DNA of 64,000 nt from positions 2,542,001 to 2,606,000 of the forward strand of contig NZ_CP127915.1 in NCBI RefSeq assembly GCF_032823475.1, read 5' to 3'. The notes beneath the pieces were generated by a model. The model ran no database searches. It was not told the origin of the DNA and worked only from the letters and a program-made list of their open reading frames with translations. This document shows positions 9,371 to 19,093 of the stretch, in pieces. Numbering within the stretch: position 1 is the first letter of the stretch; each line of letters starts with the position of its first letter. The stretch is from Acinetobacter sp. SAAs474. GTDB taxonomy: Bacteria > Pseudomonadota > Gammaproteobacteria > Pseudomonadales > Moraxellaceae. The translations under genes and the position numbers were made by a program.

Positions 9371-9853
9371 ATGACTGCTATTGCAAATAACCACGTGGTT
9401 TCATTCCACTACACATTGACTAACGCAGAGGGTGAAACTCTCGACCAATCTCAAGGTGAACCACTTGCCTATTTGCATGGTGCTGGGAATATCATCCCTG
9501 GTTTAGAAAAAGCACTCGCAGGTAAAACAGTGGGTGAAAAATTTACTATCACGATTCCTGCTGCTGAAGCATATGGTGAATATAATCCTGATCTCGTACA
9601 AGAAGTTCCAGCACAAATGTTCCAAGGTGTAGAGAACATTCAGCCGGGCATGCAATTCCAAGCACAAACAGATGATGGTGTACAAATTGTAACTGTGAAA
9701 GCCGTAGAAGGTGACAACATTGTCGTTGATGCTAACTTCCCTCTTGCTGGCCAAGACTTAACGTTTGAAGTTGAAATCGTTGAAATTCGCGATGCTTCTG
9801 AAGAAGAGCTTGAGCACGGTCATGTTCATGGTGCAGGTGGTCATCACCACTAA
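9371..9853 (+). CDS. slyD: FKBP-type peptidyl-prolyl isomerase SlyD
   Basis: A cytoplasmic prolyl isomerase and chaperone of 160 residues. The FKBP core has the LTNAEGETLDQS start, the PLAYLHGAGNIIPGLEKAL motif and an inserted-flap chaperone domain. The C terminus is short and histidine-rich (HGHVHGAGGHHH), the metal-binding tail that supplies nickel in E. coli. An in-frame ATG 36 bases upstream exists, but ATG at 9371 gives the usual SlyD N terminus. A strong terminator follows directly, so the gene is monocistronic. Confidence 0.9.
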   Translation: MTAIANNHVVSFHYTLTNAEGETLDQSQGEPLAYLHGAGNIIPGLEKALAGKTVGEKFTITIPAAEAYGEYNPDLVQEVPAQMFQGVENIQPGMQFQAQTDDGVQIVTVKAVEGDNIVVDANFPLAGQDLTFEVEIVEIRDASEEELEHGHVHGAGGHHH

Positions 9854-9869
9854 GATCATATAGATCATT

Positions 9870-9897
9870 AAGGCCAAGTTTTTACTTGGCCTTTTTT
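9870..9897 (+). terminator. Intrinsic terminator after slyD
   Basis: The stem AAGGCCAAGT/ACTTGGCCTT closes a TTTT loop and runs into a T-tract. It lies 17 bases past the slyD stop. Confidence 0.9.
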
Positions 9898-9997
9898 ATG
9901 TCACAATATTCTACTTATTTCTCATAAAATTCACATCATTTTGACGTGTTTAAAGACTAAAATAGCGATAGGTATTTGATCAAAGTACATAAATGCT

Positions 9998-11431
9998 ATG
10001 CAAAAAAAATCATTAATATGGTTTAGACAAGACTTACGTGTGAGCGACAATAGTGCGCTTTGGTATGCACTACAAAACCAGACGACGATTGCCTTGGTGA
10101 TTTTATCTCCAGCACAATGGCAACAGCATCATGATGCAGCCATTAAAATTGACTTTTATCTGCGACAATTGCAACAATTAAAACAGCAACTACAAAAACT
10201 GAATATTCCTTTGCAAATTGAAGTCATTCCATGGTGGCGCGATATCGCCAATTTTATCTGTGAGTTTTGTAGCAAACATGATATTCAAAATGTCTACGGC
10301 AATATTGATATCGGCATCAATGAGCTGCAACGTGATGCTATTGTACAAAAAAAGCTCAACAAAATCAATAAAGATTTTATTCTATATCATGACCGAACCA
10401 TATTTCCTTTAGGTTCAATTCGCAATCAAAACCAACAACCTTATCAAGTTTTCAGTGCGTTTAAAAAAAAATGTATTGAACAACTGATTATTTCACTACC
10501 ACAACCTTTTTTGCAACCTGAAGCTCAATCGAGCGTGCAGAATGCAGAACAATTCACGGCAGAGATTCCAACCCTAGAAGAATTAACAGGAAATACAATT
10601 CCAATCGAAAAACAGGCACTTTGGCCCGTAGGTGAGTCATATGCACAAGATATGCTCAACAATTTTATTCAAGATCATATTCAAGATTATCATCTCAAAA
10701 GAGACTTCCCTGCAAGCAAAGGTAGCAGTCTTCTTTCTCCATATTTAAATTCAGGACTACTCTCTATTCGTCAATGCTTAGCAGCACTGTTTAAAACAAA
10801 CAATGCTCAATTTCATATTTATCATCAAGGTCAAGAAACTTGGTTAAATGAATTAATTTGGCGTGAATTCTATCAACATATCCTATACAGTTTTCCTCGA
10901 TTATCTCGATACCAACCCTTTAAATTAAATACCCAACATATTCCATGGCGTCATGCCGATTTAGATTTTGAAGCATGGAAATTGGGACAAACGGGTATTC
11001 CAATTGTAGATGCTGGCATGCGTCAGTTATTAGCCACAGGTTGGATGCATAATCGAGTTCGAATGATTACTGCCATGTTTTTAACCAAAAACCTATTGAT
11101 CGATTGGCGTCAAGGTGAGCAGTGGTTTATGCAAAATTTAATCGATGGTGATTTAGCGGCCAATAATGGCGGATGGCAATGGTGTGCTTCTACAGGAACA
11201 GATGCTGTGCCTTACTTCAGAATTTTTAATCCAATCAGTCAATCAGAAAAATTTGATCCTAATGGCGATTATATTCGCCAATGGTTACCAGAATTGGCCC
11301 ATTTAAATGCCAAAACCATTCATCAACCTTATGCAAAAAACCCGCATATTGCGTTAAAATACCCACAGCCCATAGTTGATCTTAAACAAAGTCGTTTAAG
11401 GACTATCGATATTTTTAAAACCCATAGCTAA
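9998..11431 (+). CDS. phrB: Deoxyribodipyrimidine photolyase (class I CPD photolyase)
   Basis: A 477-residue light-dependent DNA repair enzyme that splits cyclobutane pyrimidine dimers using FADH-. The N-terminal Rossmann domain begins LIWFRQDLRVSDN. The C-terminal FAD domain carries the signature LIWREFYQHI, the GMRQLLATGWMHNRVRM block and WQWCASTGTDA, all hallmarks of class I photolyases. Length is normal (E. coli 472). The cofactor in the antenna site cannot be read with certainty. It stands alone between slyD and the convergent yaaA. Confidence 0.92.
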   Translation: MQKKSLIWFRQDLRVSDNSALWYALQNQTTIALVILSPAQWQQHHDAAIKIDFYLRQLQQLKQQLQKLNIPLQIEVIPWWRDIANFICEFCSKHDIQNVYGNIDIGINELQRDAIVQKKLNKINKDFILYHDRTIFPLGSIRNQNQQPYQVFSAFKKKCIEQLIISLPQPFLQPEAQSSVQNAEQFTAEIPTLEELTGNTIPIEKQALWPVGESYAQDMLNNFIQDHIQDYHLKRDFPASKGSSLLSPYLNSGLLSIRQCLAALFKTNNAQFHIYHQGQETWLNELIWREFYQHILYSFPRLSRYQPFKLNTQHIPWRHADLDFEAWKLGQTGIPIVDAGMRQLLATGWMHNRVRMITAMFLTKNLLIDWRQGEQWFMQNLIDGDLAANNGGWQWCASTGTDAVPYFRIFNPISQSEKFDPNGDYIRQWLPELAHLNAKTIHQPYAKNPHIALKYPQPIVDLKQSRLRTIDIFKTHS

Positions 11432-11560
11432 ATTAAAGCGCTCATCTCAGCCATGGCCTTATGGTTTTTTAGTGCGACCTTGTCTGTTCTTCACCGACAA
11501 GGTACATTTGAGCAAGCATTGGTCAAAATGCAAATTTAATCCATAGCTCATCACGATGAC

Positions 11561-12334
11561 TTATATTTCATCACGTTTAAAAACCAGCTCTCCGGCAAGT
11601 GAGCTTTCTGCTGCATAATAATAGCCTTCTGCTTGAAATGATTTTAAATCATCTAGATGGCTTAGTTGATTTTCAATGATATAGCGTGCCATTAAACCAC
11701 GGGCTTTTTTAGCATAAAAACTAATGACTTTATATTTGCCATGCTTCTGATCCAAAAATACAGGCTTGATAATTTCTGCATTAATTTTTGATTCAATCAC
11801 AGCTTTATAATATTCATCAGAGGCAAGATTGACCAATAATGATGAATTAGACTGGGCTAAATCAGCATTGATTAAATCTGTAATATATTCTCCCCAAAAT
11901 GCATATAAATGAGGACCACGAATGTTATTTAAACGTGTACCCATTTCTAAACGATATGGCATCATTAAGTCCAATGGACGTAATAAACCATATAAACCCG
12001 AAAGCATCCGTAAATGCTGTTGCGCAAATTGAATAGATTTTTCATTTAAATCATAAGCATCTAAGCCAGTATAAACATCTCCTTTAAATGCAAATATGGC
12101 TTGACGTGCATTGGTAAGATTAAAATCAACATGCCAATCTTGAAAACGTGCATGATTAAGTAATGCTATTTTTTCACTGACTTTCATCAGTGCAGCAATT
12201 TCACTTACCGATAATTTTTGACAATCTTTAATCAATAATTGACTATGTTGTAAAAGTCGGGGCAAAGTAAAATGATCCGTTGGCAACGGCGTTTCATAGT
12301 CTAACGTTTTTGCTGGGGATATAAGGGCAAGCAT
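11561..12334 (-). CDS. yaaA: Peroxide stress protein YaaA
   Basis: A 257-residue DUF328/UPF0246 protein. The start [14 protein letters not shown], the middle [18 protein letters not shown] and [17 protein letters not shown] near the end are the family blocks. In E. coli, YaaA lowers free iron during peroxide stress and has a DNA-binding fold. No OxyR site is obvious upstream. It is convergent with the photolyase gene and divergent from the small hydrolase gene. Confidence 0.9.
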   Translation of the reverse strand: MLALISPAKTLDYETPLPTDHFTLPRLLQHSQLLIKDCQKLSVSEIAALMKVSEKIALLNHARFQDWHVDFNLTNARQAIFAFKGDVYTGLDAYDLNEKSIQFAQQHLRMLSGLYGLLRPLDLMMPYRLEMGTRLNNIRGPHLYAFWGEYITDLINADLAQSNSSLLVNLASDEYYKAVIESKINAEIIKPVFLDQKHGKYKVISFYAKKARGLMARYIIENQLSHLDDLKSFQAEGYYYAAESSLAGELVFKRDEI

Positions 12335-12474
12335 AACAAACCTGTTTAAATTGTATGAATTACAATATCACGATACATAATGAATCAATCGCCAACTATA
12401 ACAGCAGTATTATTTTAATACCAATTCATGTTTTTAGTGAAAATGATCGGTAAAATAGTTAAGTGTTACCTATT

Positions 12475-13128
12475 ATGCTTACTCCCATGATGTCTAAACA
12501 AATTTTTATTTCTGGTGATGCTGGAAAAATTGAAGTCTTGGTCGATTACCCTTCACAAGAGATTAAAGGATTCGCAGTGGTGTGTCATCCTCATCCTTTA
12601 GAAGGGGGTACACCACAGCATAAAATACCCACCCTTTTGGCACAAACCTATCTCGCACATGACTGTGTTGTTTATCGCCCTAGTTTTAGAAGTTCAGGAC
12701 AAACCGAGGGACATCATGACCATGGTATCGGAGAAACTGAGGATATCTTAGCGGTGATTGCCTATGCACGTCAGCAACACCAAGGATTATGCTTTTATGC
12801 GGCTGGTTTTAGTTTTGGTGCCCATATCATCGCCAAAACGCATGCACGACTTCCGGCTGAGTTACAAGCAAAACAAATGATTTTATGTGCTTTACCAACA
12901 GCAACTGTCGCCGATAGCCGCCATTATGTTACACCGGCAATTCAAGGAGATATCTTATTGATTCATGGCGAGGAAGATCGTATCACCACACTTCAAGATT
13001 TGATTCAATGGGCAAAGCCACAGCGACATTCAATCACTATTTTACCTGGTGCCAATCATTTCTTTACTGGCTATTTAAAAGTATTGCGCATTACGATGTC
13101 TCGTTTTTTAAGTCTACATGCTGATTAA
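12475..13128 (+). CDS. Alpha/beta hydrolase, short dienelactone-hydrolase-like
   Basis: About 217 residues. The HPHPLEGG motif near the start, the nucleophile elbow GFSFGA and the HGEEDRIT and ANHFFTG motifs near the C terminus place it in the alpha/beta hydrolase group with HPHPxxGG, often annotated as CocE/NonD-like or dienelactone-hydrolase-like. Substrate unknown. A GTG at 12463 opens the frame earlier, and ATG codons at 12487 and 12490 are other options; ATG at 12475 was chosen without a strong ribosome site to decide. Cytoplasmic, monocistronic. Confidence 0.75.
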   Translation: MLTPMMSKQIFISGDAGKIEVLVDYPSQEIKGFAVVCHPHPLEGGTPQHKIPTLLAQTYLAHDCVVYRPSFRSSGQTEGHHDHGIGETEDILAVIAYARQQHQGLCFYAAGFSFGAHIIAKTHARLPAELQAKQMILCALPTATVADSRHYVTPAIQGDILLIHGEEDRITTLQDLIQWAKPQRHSITILPGANHFFTGYLKVLRITMSRFLSLHAD

Positions 13129-13285
13129 AATATCCGATCCATATTTTTCATATTGATCGTCTTATACACATACTATGGCTCCACAATCAATTCAATGCGT
13201 TATATACAAGGCTGATCATAGATTTTTCGCCAACTCCTGATACAGTAGATCGCATTGATGGTATCTACTGCTCAGTGAGTCATTT

Positions 13286-13789
13286 ATGGATTTAGCAATG
13301 TTTAAATTATTGGCACGGTACAATATTTGGGCAACCTATAAGTTAAATCAACAATTACGCCAATTGACCGAGCAACAATTTAATGCAGAATGTGGACTGT
13401 ATTTTAAAAGTATTTCTGGCACATTAAATCATTTACTGGTCGGAGAACATTACTTATGGTTTGCCCGCTTTTGCTCCCAACCCACACCAGCCCTAGCATT
13501 AAATAGCATCATAGAAGCTGATAAAGATCAGCTTCTCAATCAATTAGAACAACGTGCCCAACATTGGCCAGATTTTTTAGCAACCGTAGATGTGAAGAAA
13601 TTTAAACAGCAATTAACCTACACCACATCAAAAGGCCAAATCATTTCACTCCCCTATGCAGCAACATTACTTCACGTTTTCAACCATGCAACTCATCATA
13701 GAGGACAAATTACTGCTGCACTCAGTGGTATGGGCTATGATTGCCCTGAACTTGATTTGGTCTATATGCTGGTTGAAGAAAATACATGA
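13286..13789 (+). CDS. DinB-family (YfiT-like) four-helix protein
   Basis: A 167-residue protein of the DinB/YfiT metal-binding four-helix fold. Family features are the N-terminal YNIWATYKLN helix, the first histidine in GTLNHLLVGEHYLWFARF, and the C-terminal histidine pair in LHVFNHATHHRGQI, which together form the three-histidine metal site. Members include thiol-dependent transferases in other bacteria; the activity here is unknown. The gap to the next gene (13790-14155, 366 bases) shows no feature beyond three GATC sites. Confidence 0.85.
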   Translation: MDLAMFKLLARYNIWATYKLNQQLRQLTEQQFNAECGLYFKSISGTLNHLLVGEHYLWFARFCSQPTPALALNSIIEADKDQLLNQLEQRAQHWPDFLATVDVKKFKQQLTYTTSKGQIISLPYAATLLHVFNHATHHRGQITAALSGMGYDCPELDLVYMLVEENT

Positions 13790-14167
13790 TTACTTTAGCG
13801 CAATGATCTACTACACGATCTAAATCTAAAGTCGTCATAACCATAGGTTGAGTTTTTTAGTCAGCATCACAATAGTACAACAACAAATGGATGATAAAAC
13901 ACCCTGATGCAAATCAACATTATAAAACCGCTATGATATGTGTATCACCAGCCTGAGCATCACAATACAGAGAAATTGCAAAGTGATTTGATCATTACAG
14001 CTAATCTCCTCAATTCATCATTGCTGTATTCAATCGCATTTGGCTACAAAAATACATCAGTTGAAATATTTATCTTTTTATACTGAATACGATATAAATC
14101 CTTTAAATACTAAATCGAATGATGACTAAAAAATCATCACCACAATAATACTAACTTGAGAATAATC

Positions 14168-14689
14168 ATGTACAATTTATTTCAAACACGTGACAAAAAT
14201 ACTCGGCATATTTATCTAGCGATTTATATTGGTATTATTGCCGGCATTATTTCTGCACTGGTAAAATCAGGCTTTGAAGATTTAATTCCTCCAAGAACCC
14301 CAGAAACATTACCACCACCGATGGTATTACTGGATAAGTTAGGCTTTCATAGCAGTGATATGGTCTATCATTGGATGGATTACACGGTAAATTGGGGCGG
14401 TAATGGTGTTCATATTTTATTTTCAATTGTGATCGCTATTATTTATTGCGTACTAAATGAATATTTTGTTAAAGCAAGAATGCTACATGGTATTATTTTT
14501 GGTATTGGAGTATCTGTTTTTGCACATGGTTTAGTGGTGCCATTACTGGGCCTATCAGGTTGGTTATGGACAGCAGGTTCTGAAGCATTAATTTCTGAAT
14601 TTGTCGGTACCGCTTTTTGGATATGGACCATTGAGGCAATCCGACAAAATCTACGCAGTCGTTTTACTCAACAACATAGCTACGATTAG
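14168..14689 (+). CDS. YagU-like DUF1440 inner membrane protein
   Basis: A 173-residue integral membrane protein with about four hydrophobic segments. It contains the FEDLIPPRTPETLPPP motif after the first segment, characteristic of YagU/DUF1440. E. coli YagU is linked to acid resistance; the mechanism is unknown. An upstream TTG at 14156 extends the frame by four codons, but ATG at 14168 is preceded by GAGAATAAT and is the better start. Monocistronic. Confidence 0.8.
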   Translation: MYNLFQTRDKNTRHIYLAIYIGIIAGIISALVKSGFEDLIPPRTPETLPPPMVLLDKLGFHSSDMVYHWMDYTVNWGGNGVHILFSIVIAIIYCVLNEYFVKARMLHGIIFGIGVSVFAHGLVVPLLGLSGWLWTAGSEALISEFVGTAFWIWTIEAIRQNLRSRFTQQHSYD

Positions 14690-15056
14690 TGGATATGGAT
14701 TCAACTTAATGATCGGATGAGATAGGCACCTAAATTTAGTTATCATTGCCCTAACCCAATGCAGCATATCTATCAATCAATCGCTCATTTATAGCGTTTG
14801 ATCTTTGCATGCAGCATTTTAAGACCACATGCCGATAGCATTGCACCAGATCACAACCAAATAACCATGTATATGTGCTCATAACATGGCTGTTATCCCT
14901 CAATCGCCTATCATTATTCTCGATCAAGTAGAAATATGGCAGATCTTCAATCATAAGAGCATCTTCATGTAAAATACAGTCACAGATCAATAGGCACTTT
15001 TAATTAAAGATGATGCGGTATTGATTCTTTTTTTCATACAGCAGCATGATGTGATG

Positions 15057-15179
15057 TTATACCGAGTCAATCCAGTGTTTCAGAAAAAGTCGCAACTGAT
15101 CGACAACCTATGCTGCATGTTTTGCAGCAACATCGTGTTGTCCACCTGTAATAACAGATAACTGTGCTTGTTGACTTGG
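15057..15179 (-). pseudogene. Possible C-terminal remnant of an alpha/beta hydrolase gene
   Basis: Read on the minus strand, about 40 codons give a segment containing LSVITGGQHDVAAKHAA, one in-frame stop, then VVDQLRLFLKHW and a final stop. The GxHD motif followed by a helix resembles the C terminus of alpha/beta hydrolases such as the one at 2645-3610 (NGIHDLVLSS). No N-terminal part is present, because the neighbouring gene occupies the upstream side. This could be chance. The rest of the 498-base gap (14690-15187) holds no gene I can support. Confidence 0.3.
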
Positions 15180-15187
15180 CGATTAAA

Positions 15188-15556
15188 CTATACTGAAGAC
15201 CATTCAAACTCACTCAAGGCTTGATTTTTCTTTAAGGTATTTTCTACAGCCTGCGCCAACTGGTTGAGCAAACTTTGCTCAGTAATACGCTCAAGCCAGT
15301 CTTGATCTTCTGCTGGATATGAGGCAATTTGACAGACCATATGACCATCTTCGCTACGAGCTTCACAGGTGATCGATAAAGGTAAAGCGCGTTCATCAAC
15401 ACTCACTGCAACCTGTGCACCACTTTGCGCCAATGTTGCAAAACCCTGTTGGCAAAGTTGCTCTGTCAAAAGATGGGCAATATATTGTTGTACATCATCT
15501 GGCGTATGATATTGATTTTTAATTTCGCTTTTGGCTACAAATTTTAATTTACGCAT
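15188..15556 (-). CDS. Conserved hypothetical protein, 122 residues
   Basis: Not recognised. The protein is small, soluble and cytoplasmic, begins MRKLKFVAKSEIKNQYHT, and has two cysteines in the middle (ITCEAR, MVCQIA). An ATG six codons earlier exists, but ATG at 15556 is preceded by AGG at a good distance. It lies downstream of the tyrA-aroA terminator on the same strand, so it is probably transcribed separately. Confidence 0.65.
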   Translation of the reverse strand: MRKLKFVAKSEIKNQYHTPDDVQQYIAHLLTEQLCQQGFATLAQSGAQVAVSVDERALPLSITCEARSEDGHMVCQIASYPAEDQDWLERITEQSLLNQLAQAVENTLKKNQALSEFEWSSV

Positions 15557-15606
15557 GACATAACCTATAGGCATTATTATAGTATGGTTTTAGCATATTT
15601 AAAAAC

Positions 15607-15634
15607 AAATAGCCAAGTCAATACTTGGCTATTT
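15607..15634 (-). terminator. Terminator of the pheA-hisC-tyrA/aroA operon
   Basis: A perfect 12-bp stem, AAATAGCCAAGT with ACTTGGCTATTT, is followed on the minus strand by TTGTTTTT. It lies 53 bases beyond the aroA stop codon. Confidence 0.85.
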
Positions 15635-15686
15635 CACAGAAAACGATGCATCATTTCGCCATCAGGGCGATGCCAATGATAAAGTA

Positions 15687-17936
15687 TTATGCACTAACGT
15701 GGATTGCTAATCCGGCTTGGGTCGCTAATTCTGTAAAGGTTGGGAAACTCGTTGCCACAGTTTCAGTACCCAGAATATTAATTTCACCAGAAGTACGTAA
15801 ACCAGCCATCGAAAAACTCATGGCGATACGATGATCATGATGCGATTCTATTTCGCCTCCTGTAAAAATATCACCCCACTCACCTGAGCGTCCCTTACCT
15901 TCAATGATAATACCATCAACGGTAGGCGTACAATCAATCCCCATAATTTTCAGCCCATCTGCCATTACCTGAATACGATCAGACTCTTTAACACGAAGTT
16001 CTGCAGCACCTGTCAGTACTGTTTGCCCTTCAGCACAAGCAGCAGCAATAAATAAAGCTGGAAATTCATCAATCGCCAATGGTACTTGATCTTCAGGAAT
16101 ATGAATGCCTTTTAAGGTTGTTGAACCTTTGATTCGGATATCCGCAATCGGTTCACCACCTGCAATACGCTCATTTTCAACAGATAAATCTGCACCCATC
16201 TGTTTTAAAATCTCAATAATACCTGTACGTGTTGGGTTAACACCCACTGCTTGCAAAGTAATATCCGCACCTTCAGTAATGGCAGCACCTACCATAAAAA
16301 ATGCCGCAGATGAAATATCCGAAGGAACTTGAATATGAGTTGCCAACAGTTTACCGCCACCTTGTAATGAAATACGATTGGCATCTGTCTTCACATCATA
16401 ACCAAATGCTCGTAACATACGTTCAGTGTGATCACGTGTAGGTTCTGGTTCAGTGACTGAGGTTTCCCCTTCTGCCCATAGACCAGCCAGTAAAATACCT
16501 GATTTTACTTGCGCAGAAGCCATGGGTAGATCGTAATGAATACCCGCCAAAGCTTGATTGCCCGTAATCGAAATTGGCGGTGTACCGCGCTCACCCGTGG
16601 TTTGAATATGTGCACCCATTTCACGCAATGGTTTTGCAATCCGCTCCATTGGACGCTTGGACAATGATGCGTCACCCGTCATCACTGAATCAAATTTTTG
16701 TGCAGCCAATAGTCCAGACAATAGGCGCATGGATGTTCCTGAGTTACCCATATACAATGCACTGGCAGGAGCTTTCAAGCCATGCATACCGACACCATGA
16801 ATAGTGACTTCACCATTTTTAGGGCCTTCAATACTTACCCCCATATCACGAAATGCTTGTAATGTTGCTAAAGCATCTTCACCTTCCAGAAAACCTTGTA
16901 CATGTGTGGTTCCTTCAGCAATTGCGCCAAACATAATCGAACGATGTGACACAGATTTATCGCCTGGCACACTAAATTGACCCTGAAAATGCTTTTTACC
17001 AGGTAAAATTTTAAATTGCTGTGTCGTCACTTTATTGTTCTCCATTAACGGTTTTTTTGCGAGCATATGATTAAAATGCTGGCGCGCAGCTTGCGCATGT
17101 CCTAACAAACCCATTAAAGCTTGCGAGTCTTCATTTTCAATTAATTTACGAATAATGGCCAATTGAGCTTCAAAACCATCTACAGCATTTAAAATGGCTT
17201 TTTTATTGGCAAAGAAAATATCATGCCACATTTGTGGGTCACTTGCGGCAATACGCGAAAAATCACGAAATCCGCCTGCGGCATAACGGAAAATATCGAG
17301 ATTATCCTCACGATTTGCCAATTGCTCAACCAAATTAAATGCCATTAAATGCGGAAGATGACTGGTATGTGCAAGTACTTCATCATGTTTATCAACGGCC
17401 ATACAAATAACTTCAGCCTTTGCTGCTTGCCACAGTTGAATCAGTTTTGTAATGGCCCAATCTGCACTGCTGTCCAAAGGCGTAAGAATGACTTTATGAT
17501 TGACAAATAAATCTACTTTACCTGCATGTACACCGGTATGCTCAGAACCTGCAATTGGATGTCCTGGTACAAACCCTGGGGGGAGTGCATCACCATACAC
17601 CGCTTTGGCAGCATCGACAACATTAGCTTTTGTACTGCCAACATCTGTAATGATGACATGTTCAGCTAAATAAGGGCGTATGGTTTGTAAAACCTGTTGC
17701 GTAGCACGTACAGGCAAAGCCAAGACCACCAAATCAGCCCCTTGAACTGCTTCAACTGGATCGCGATAACCCGCTTCAATTAATCCCAGTTTTTTTGCAT
17801 CTTCAAGCGTTTTTGCTGAACGTGTCGAAGCCACAACATGATGCGCTAATTTTTCTGCCACAATGACACGGGCAAGACTTGAACCAATCAGTCCAAGCCC
17901 AATAAAAGCAACTTTTTCAAACAATGGTGCAGACAT
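15687..17936 (-). CDS. tyrA-aroA: Fused prephenate dehydrogenase / 3-phosphoshikimate 1-carboxyvinyltransferase (TyrA-AroA)
   Basis: A 749-residue bifunctional protein. Residues 1 to about 295 form a TyrA-type dehydrogenase with the nucleotide loop GLGLIGSS (13-20) and the catalytic-histidine motif LAHTSHLPH (188-196). From about residue 308 an EPSP synthase follows: PGDKSVSHRS (324-333), GNSGTSMRLLSG, RPMERI, DEFPALFIAA and RVKESDRI. TyrA makes 4-hydroxyphenylpyruvate from prephenate; AroA joins PEP to shikimate-3-phosphate. This fusion is known from Acinetobacter and relatives. The start lies 3 bases after the hisC stop, so it is the third gene of the pheA-hisC-tyrA/aroA operon. A frameshift artefact is unlikely because the frame is continuous and both halves are complete. 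Confidence 0.95.
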   Translation of the reverse strand: MSAPLFEKVAFIGLGLIGSSLARVIVAEKLAHHVVASTRSAKTLEDAKKLGLIEAGYRDPVEAVQGADLVVLALPVRATQQVLQTIRPYLAEHVIITDVGSTKANVVDAAKAVYGDALPPGFVPGHPIAGSEHTGVHAGKVDLFVNHKVILTPLDSSADWAITKLIQLWQAAKAEVICMAVDKHDEVLAHTSHLPHLMAFNLVEQLANREDNLDIFRYAAGGFRDFSRIAASDPQMWHDIFFANKKAILNAVDGFEAQLAIIRKLIENEDSQALMGLLGHAQAARQHFNHMLAKKPLMENNKVTTQQFKILPGKKHFQGQFSVPGDKSVSHRSIMFGAIAEGTTHVQGFLEGEDALATLQAFRDMGVSIEGPKNGEVTIHGVGMHGLKAPASALYMGNSGTSMRLLSGLLAAQKFDSVMTGDASLSKRPMERIAKPLREMGAHIQTTGERGTPPISITGNQALAGIHYDLPMASAQVKSGILLAGLWAEGETSVTEPEPTRDHTERMLRAFGYDVKTDANRISLQGGGKLLATHIQVPSDISSAAFFMVGAAITEGADITLQAVGVNPTRTGIIEILKQMGADLSVENERIAGGEPIADIRIKGSTTLKGIHIPEDQVPLAIDEFPALFIAAACAEGQTVLTGAAELRVKESDRIQVMADGLKIMGIDCTPTVDGIIIEGKGRSGEWGDIFTGGEIESHHDHRIAMSFSMAGLRTSGEINILGTETVATSFPTFTELATQAGLAIHVSA

Positions 17937-17939
17937 TTT

Positions 17940-19031
17940 TTAAGCTTTTGCCTCTAAACCCAACACCTTTGCTAAGGCGGTTAAGAATTTTGCATTTTCA
18001 GCTTCTGTACCAATAGAAACACGAAGATGATTCGCAATGCCAACAGGACGTACAATTACACCTTCTTGCAATAATGCATTAAAAGTTTGTACTGCATCTG
18101 TTTGTACATTGACTAAAATAAAATTAGCACGCGAAGGAACAAATTCTAAGCCTAAAGCCTGAAATCCTGCTTCAAGTTGAGCCATACCTTGTTTATTGAC
18201 TAAGCGTGAACGTGCAATAAAAGCATCATCTTTTAATGCCGCAACTGCCGCAACCATAGCTAAATGGTTGACATTAAAGGGTTGACGAATACGATTTAAA
18301 AAGTCAGTAATCGCTACAGAAGACAGTGCAAAACCAACACGTAAAGCAGCCAAACCATAGCATTTTGACAAAGTACGACTAATAATTAAGTTGGGATACA
18401 AAGTTAAAAACGGTAAGCTATTAAAGTTTTCAGGGAAATACTCTACATAAGCTTCATCAAGTACGACCGGTATATGACGCGGAATTTTTTGCATAAATGC
18501 TTCAAACTCTGACTCTTCAAACCATGTCCCAGTTGGATTATTTGGATTTGCAATAAAGATCAATTTAGTATTGTCTTGCACGGCAGCAGCCATCGCATCC
18601 AAATCATGTGCAAAACCTTTGGCAGGAACTTCAATGGCTTGAGCTCCAATGGCTTGAGTAACCAAACCATATACAGCGAATGCATGCTGACTATAAACCA
18701 CAGAATCCTGCTCTGAAACAAATGCACGTGCAAAAATTTCGAGCAGATCATTTGAACCATTACCCAATGTAATACGGTTATGCGCAATACCAAACGTCTT
18801 CTCGATTTGATCTTTTAAAATAAAACCGCCACCATCAGGATATCGGCCAATTTCAGTAAGTTCAGCAGCAACGGCTTTCTTCACTTGCTCCGAACATCCT
18901 AGCGGATTTTCATTTGAAGCAAGTTTAACAATATTGGTGATACCCAATTCGCGTTCAAGCTCACTAATCGGTTTACCAGGCTGATAAGGTTTTAATTGCG
19001 CAATACCCGCATTGGCTGGGACAAATGTCAT
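17940..19031 (-). CDS. hisC: Histidinol-phosphate/aromatic aminotransferase
   Basis: A 363-residue PLP-dependent fold-type I aminotransferase of the HisC family. Visible marks are LASNENPLGCS (substrate arm), NGSNDLLEIFARAF, NPNNPTG, VLDEAYVEYF and the PLP-lysine region SRTLSKCYGLAALRVGF. It sits between pheA and tyrA/aroA, as hisHb does in the Pseudomonas aromatic supraoperon, which suggests it works mainly as a broad-specificity aromatic aminotransferase for Phe and Tyr. That role is inferred from context. A good GGAAG ribosome site lies before the ATG. Confidence 0.9.
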   Translation of the reverse strand: MTFVPANAGIAQLKPYQPGKPISELERELGITNIVKLASNENPLGCSEQVKKAVAAELTEIGRYPDGGGFILKDQIEKTFGIAHNRITLGNGSNDLLEIFARAFVSEQDSVVYSQHAFAVYGLVTQAIGAQAIEVPAKGFAHDLDAMAAAVQDNTKLIFIANPNNPTGTWFEESEFEAFMQKIPRHIPVVLDEAYVEYFPENFNSLPFLTLYPNLIISRTLSKCYGLAALRVGFALSSVAITDFLNRIRQPFNVNHLAMVAAVAALKDDAFIARSRLVNKQGMAQLEAGFQALGLEFVPSRANFILVNVQTDAVQTFNALLQEGVIVRPVGIANHLRVSIGTEAENAKFLTALAKVLGLEAKA

Positions 19032-19093
19032 GTTACAACTTCCAAGTTTTATAGGACAACAAAGGGTTAATCAATGATTAGCCACCATAAGCA

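Noticed and set aside
14751..14990. A 79-codon minus-strand open frame
   Set aside because: No ribosome site, no recognisable product and unusual composition (many Cys and His). It lies in a GATC-rich gap and looks like chance.
15687..17936. A sequencing error joining tyrA and aroA
   Set aside because: The frame is continuous with both domains complete and a plausible linker, and the fusion is known from this genus.
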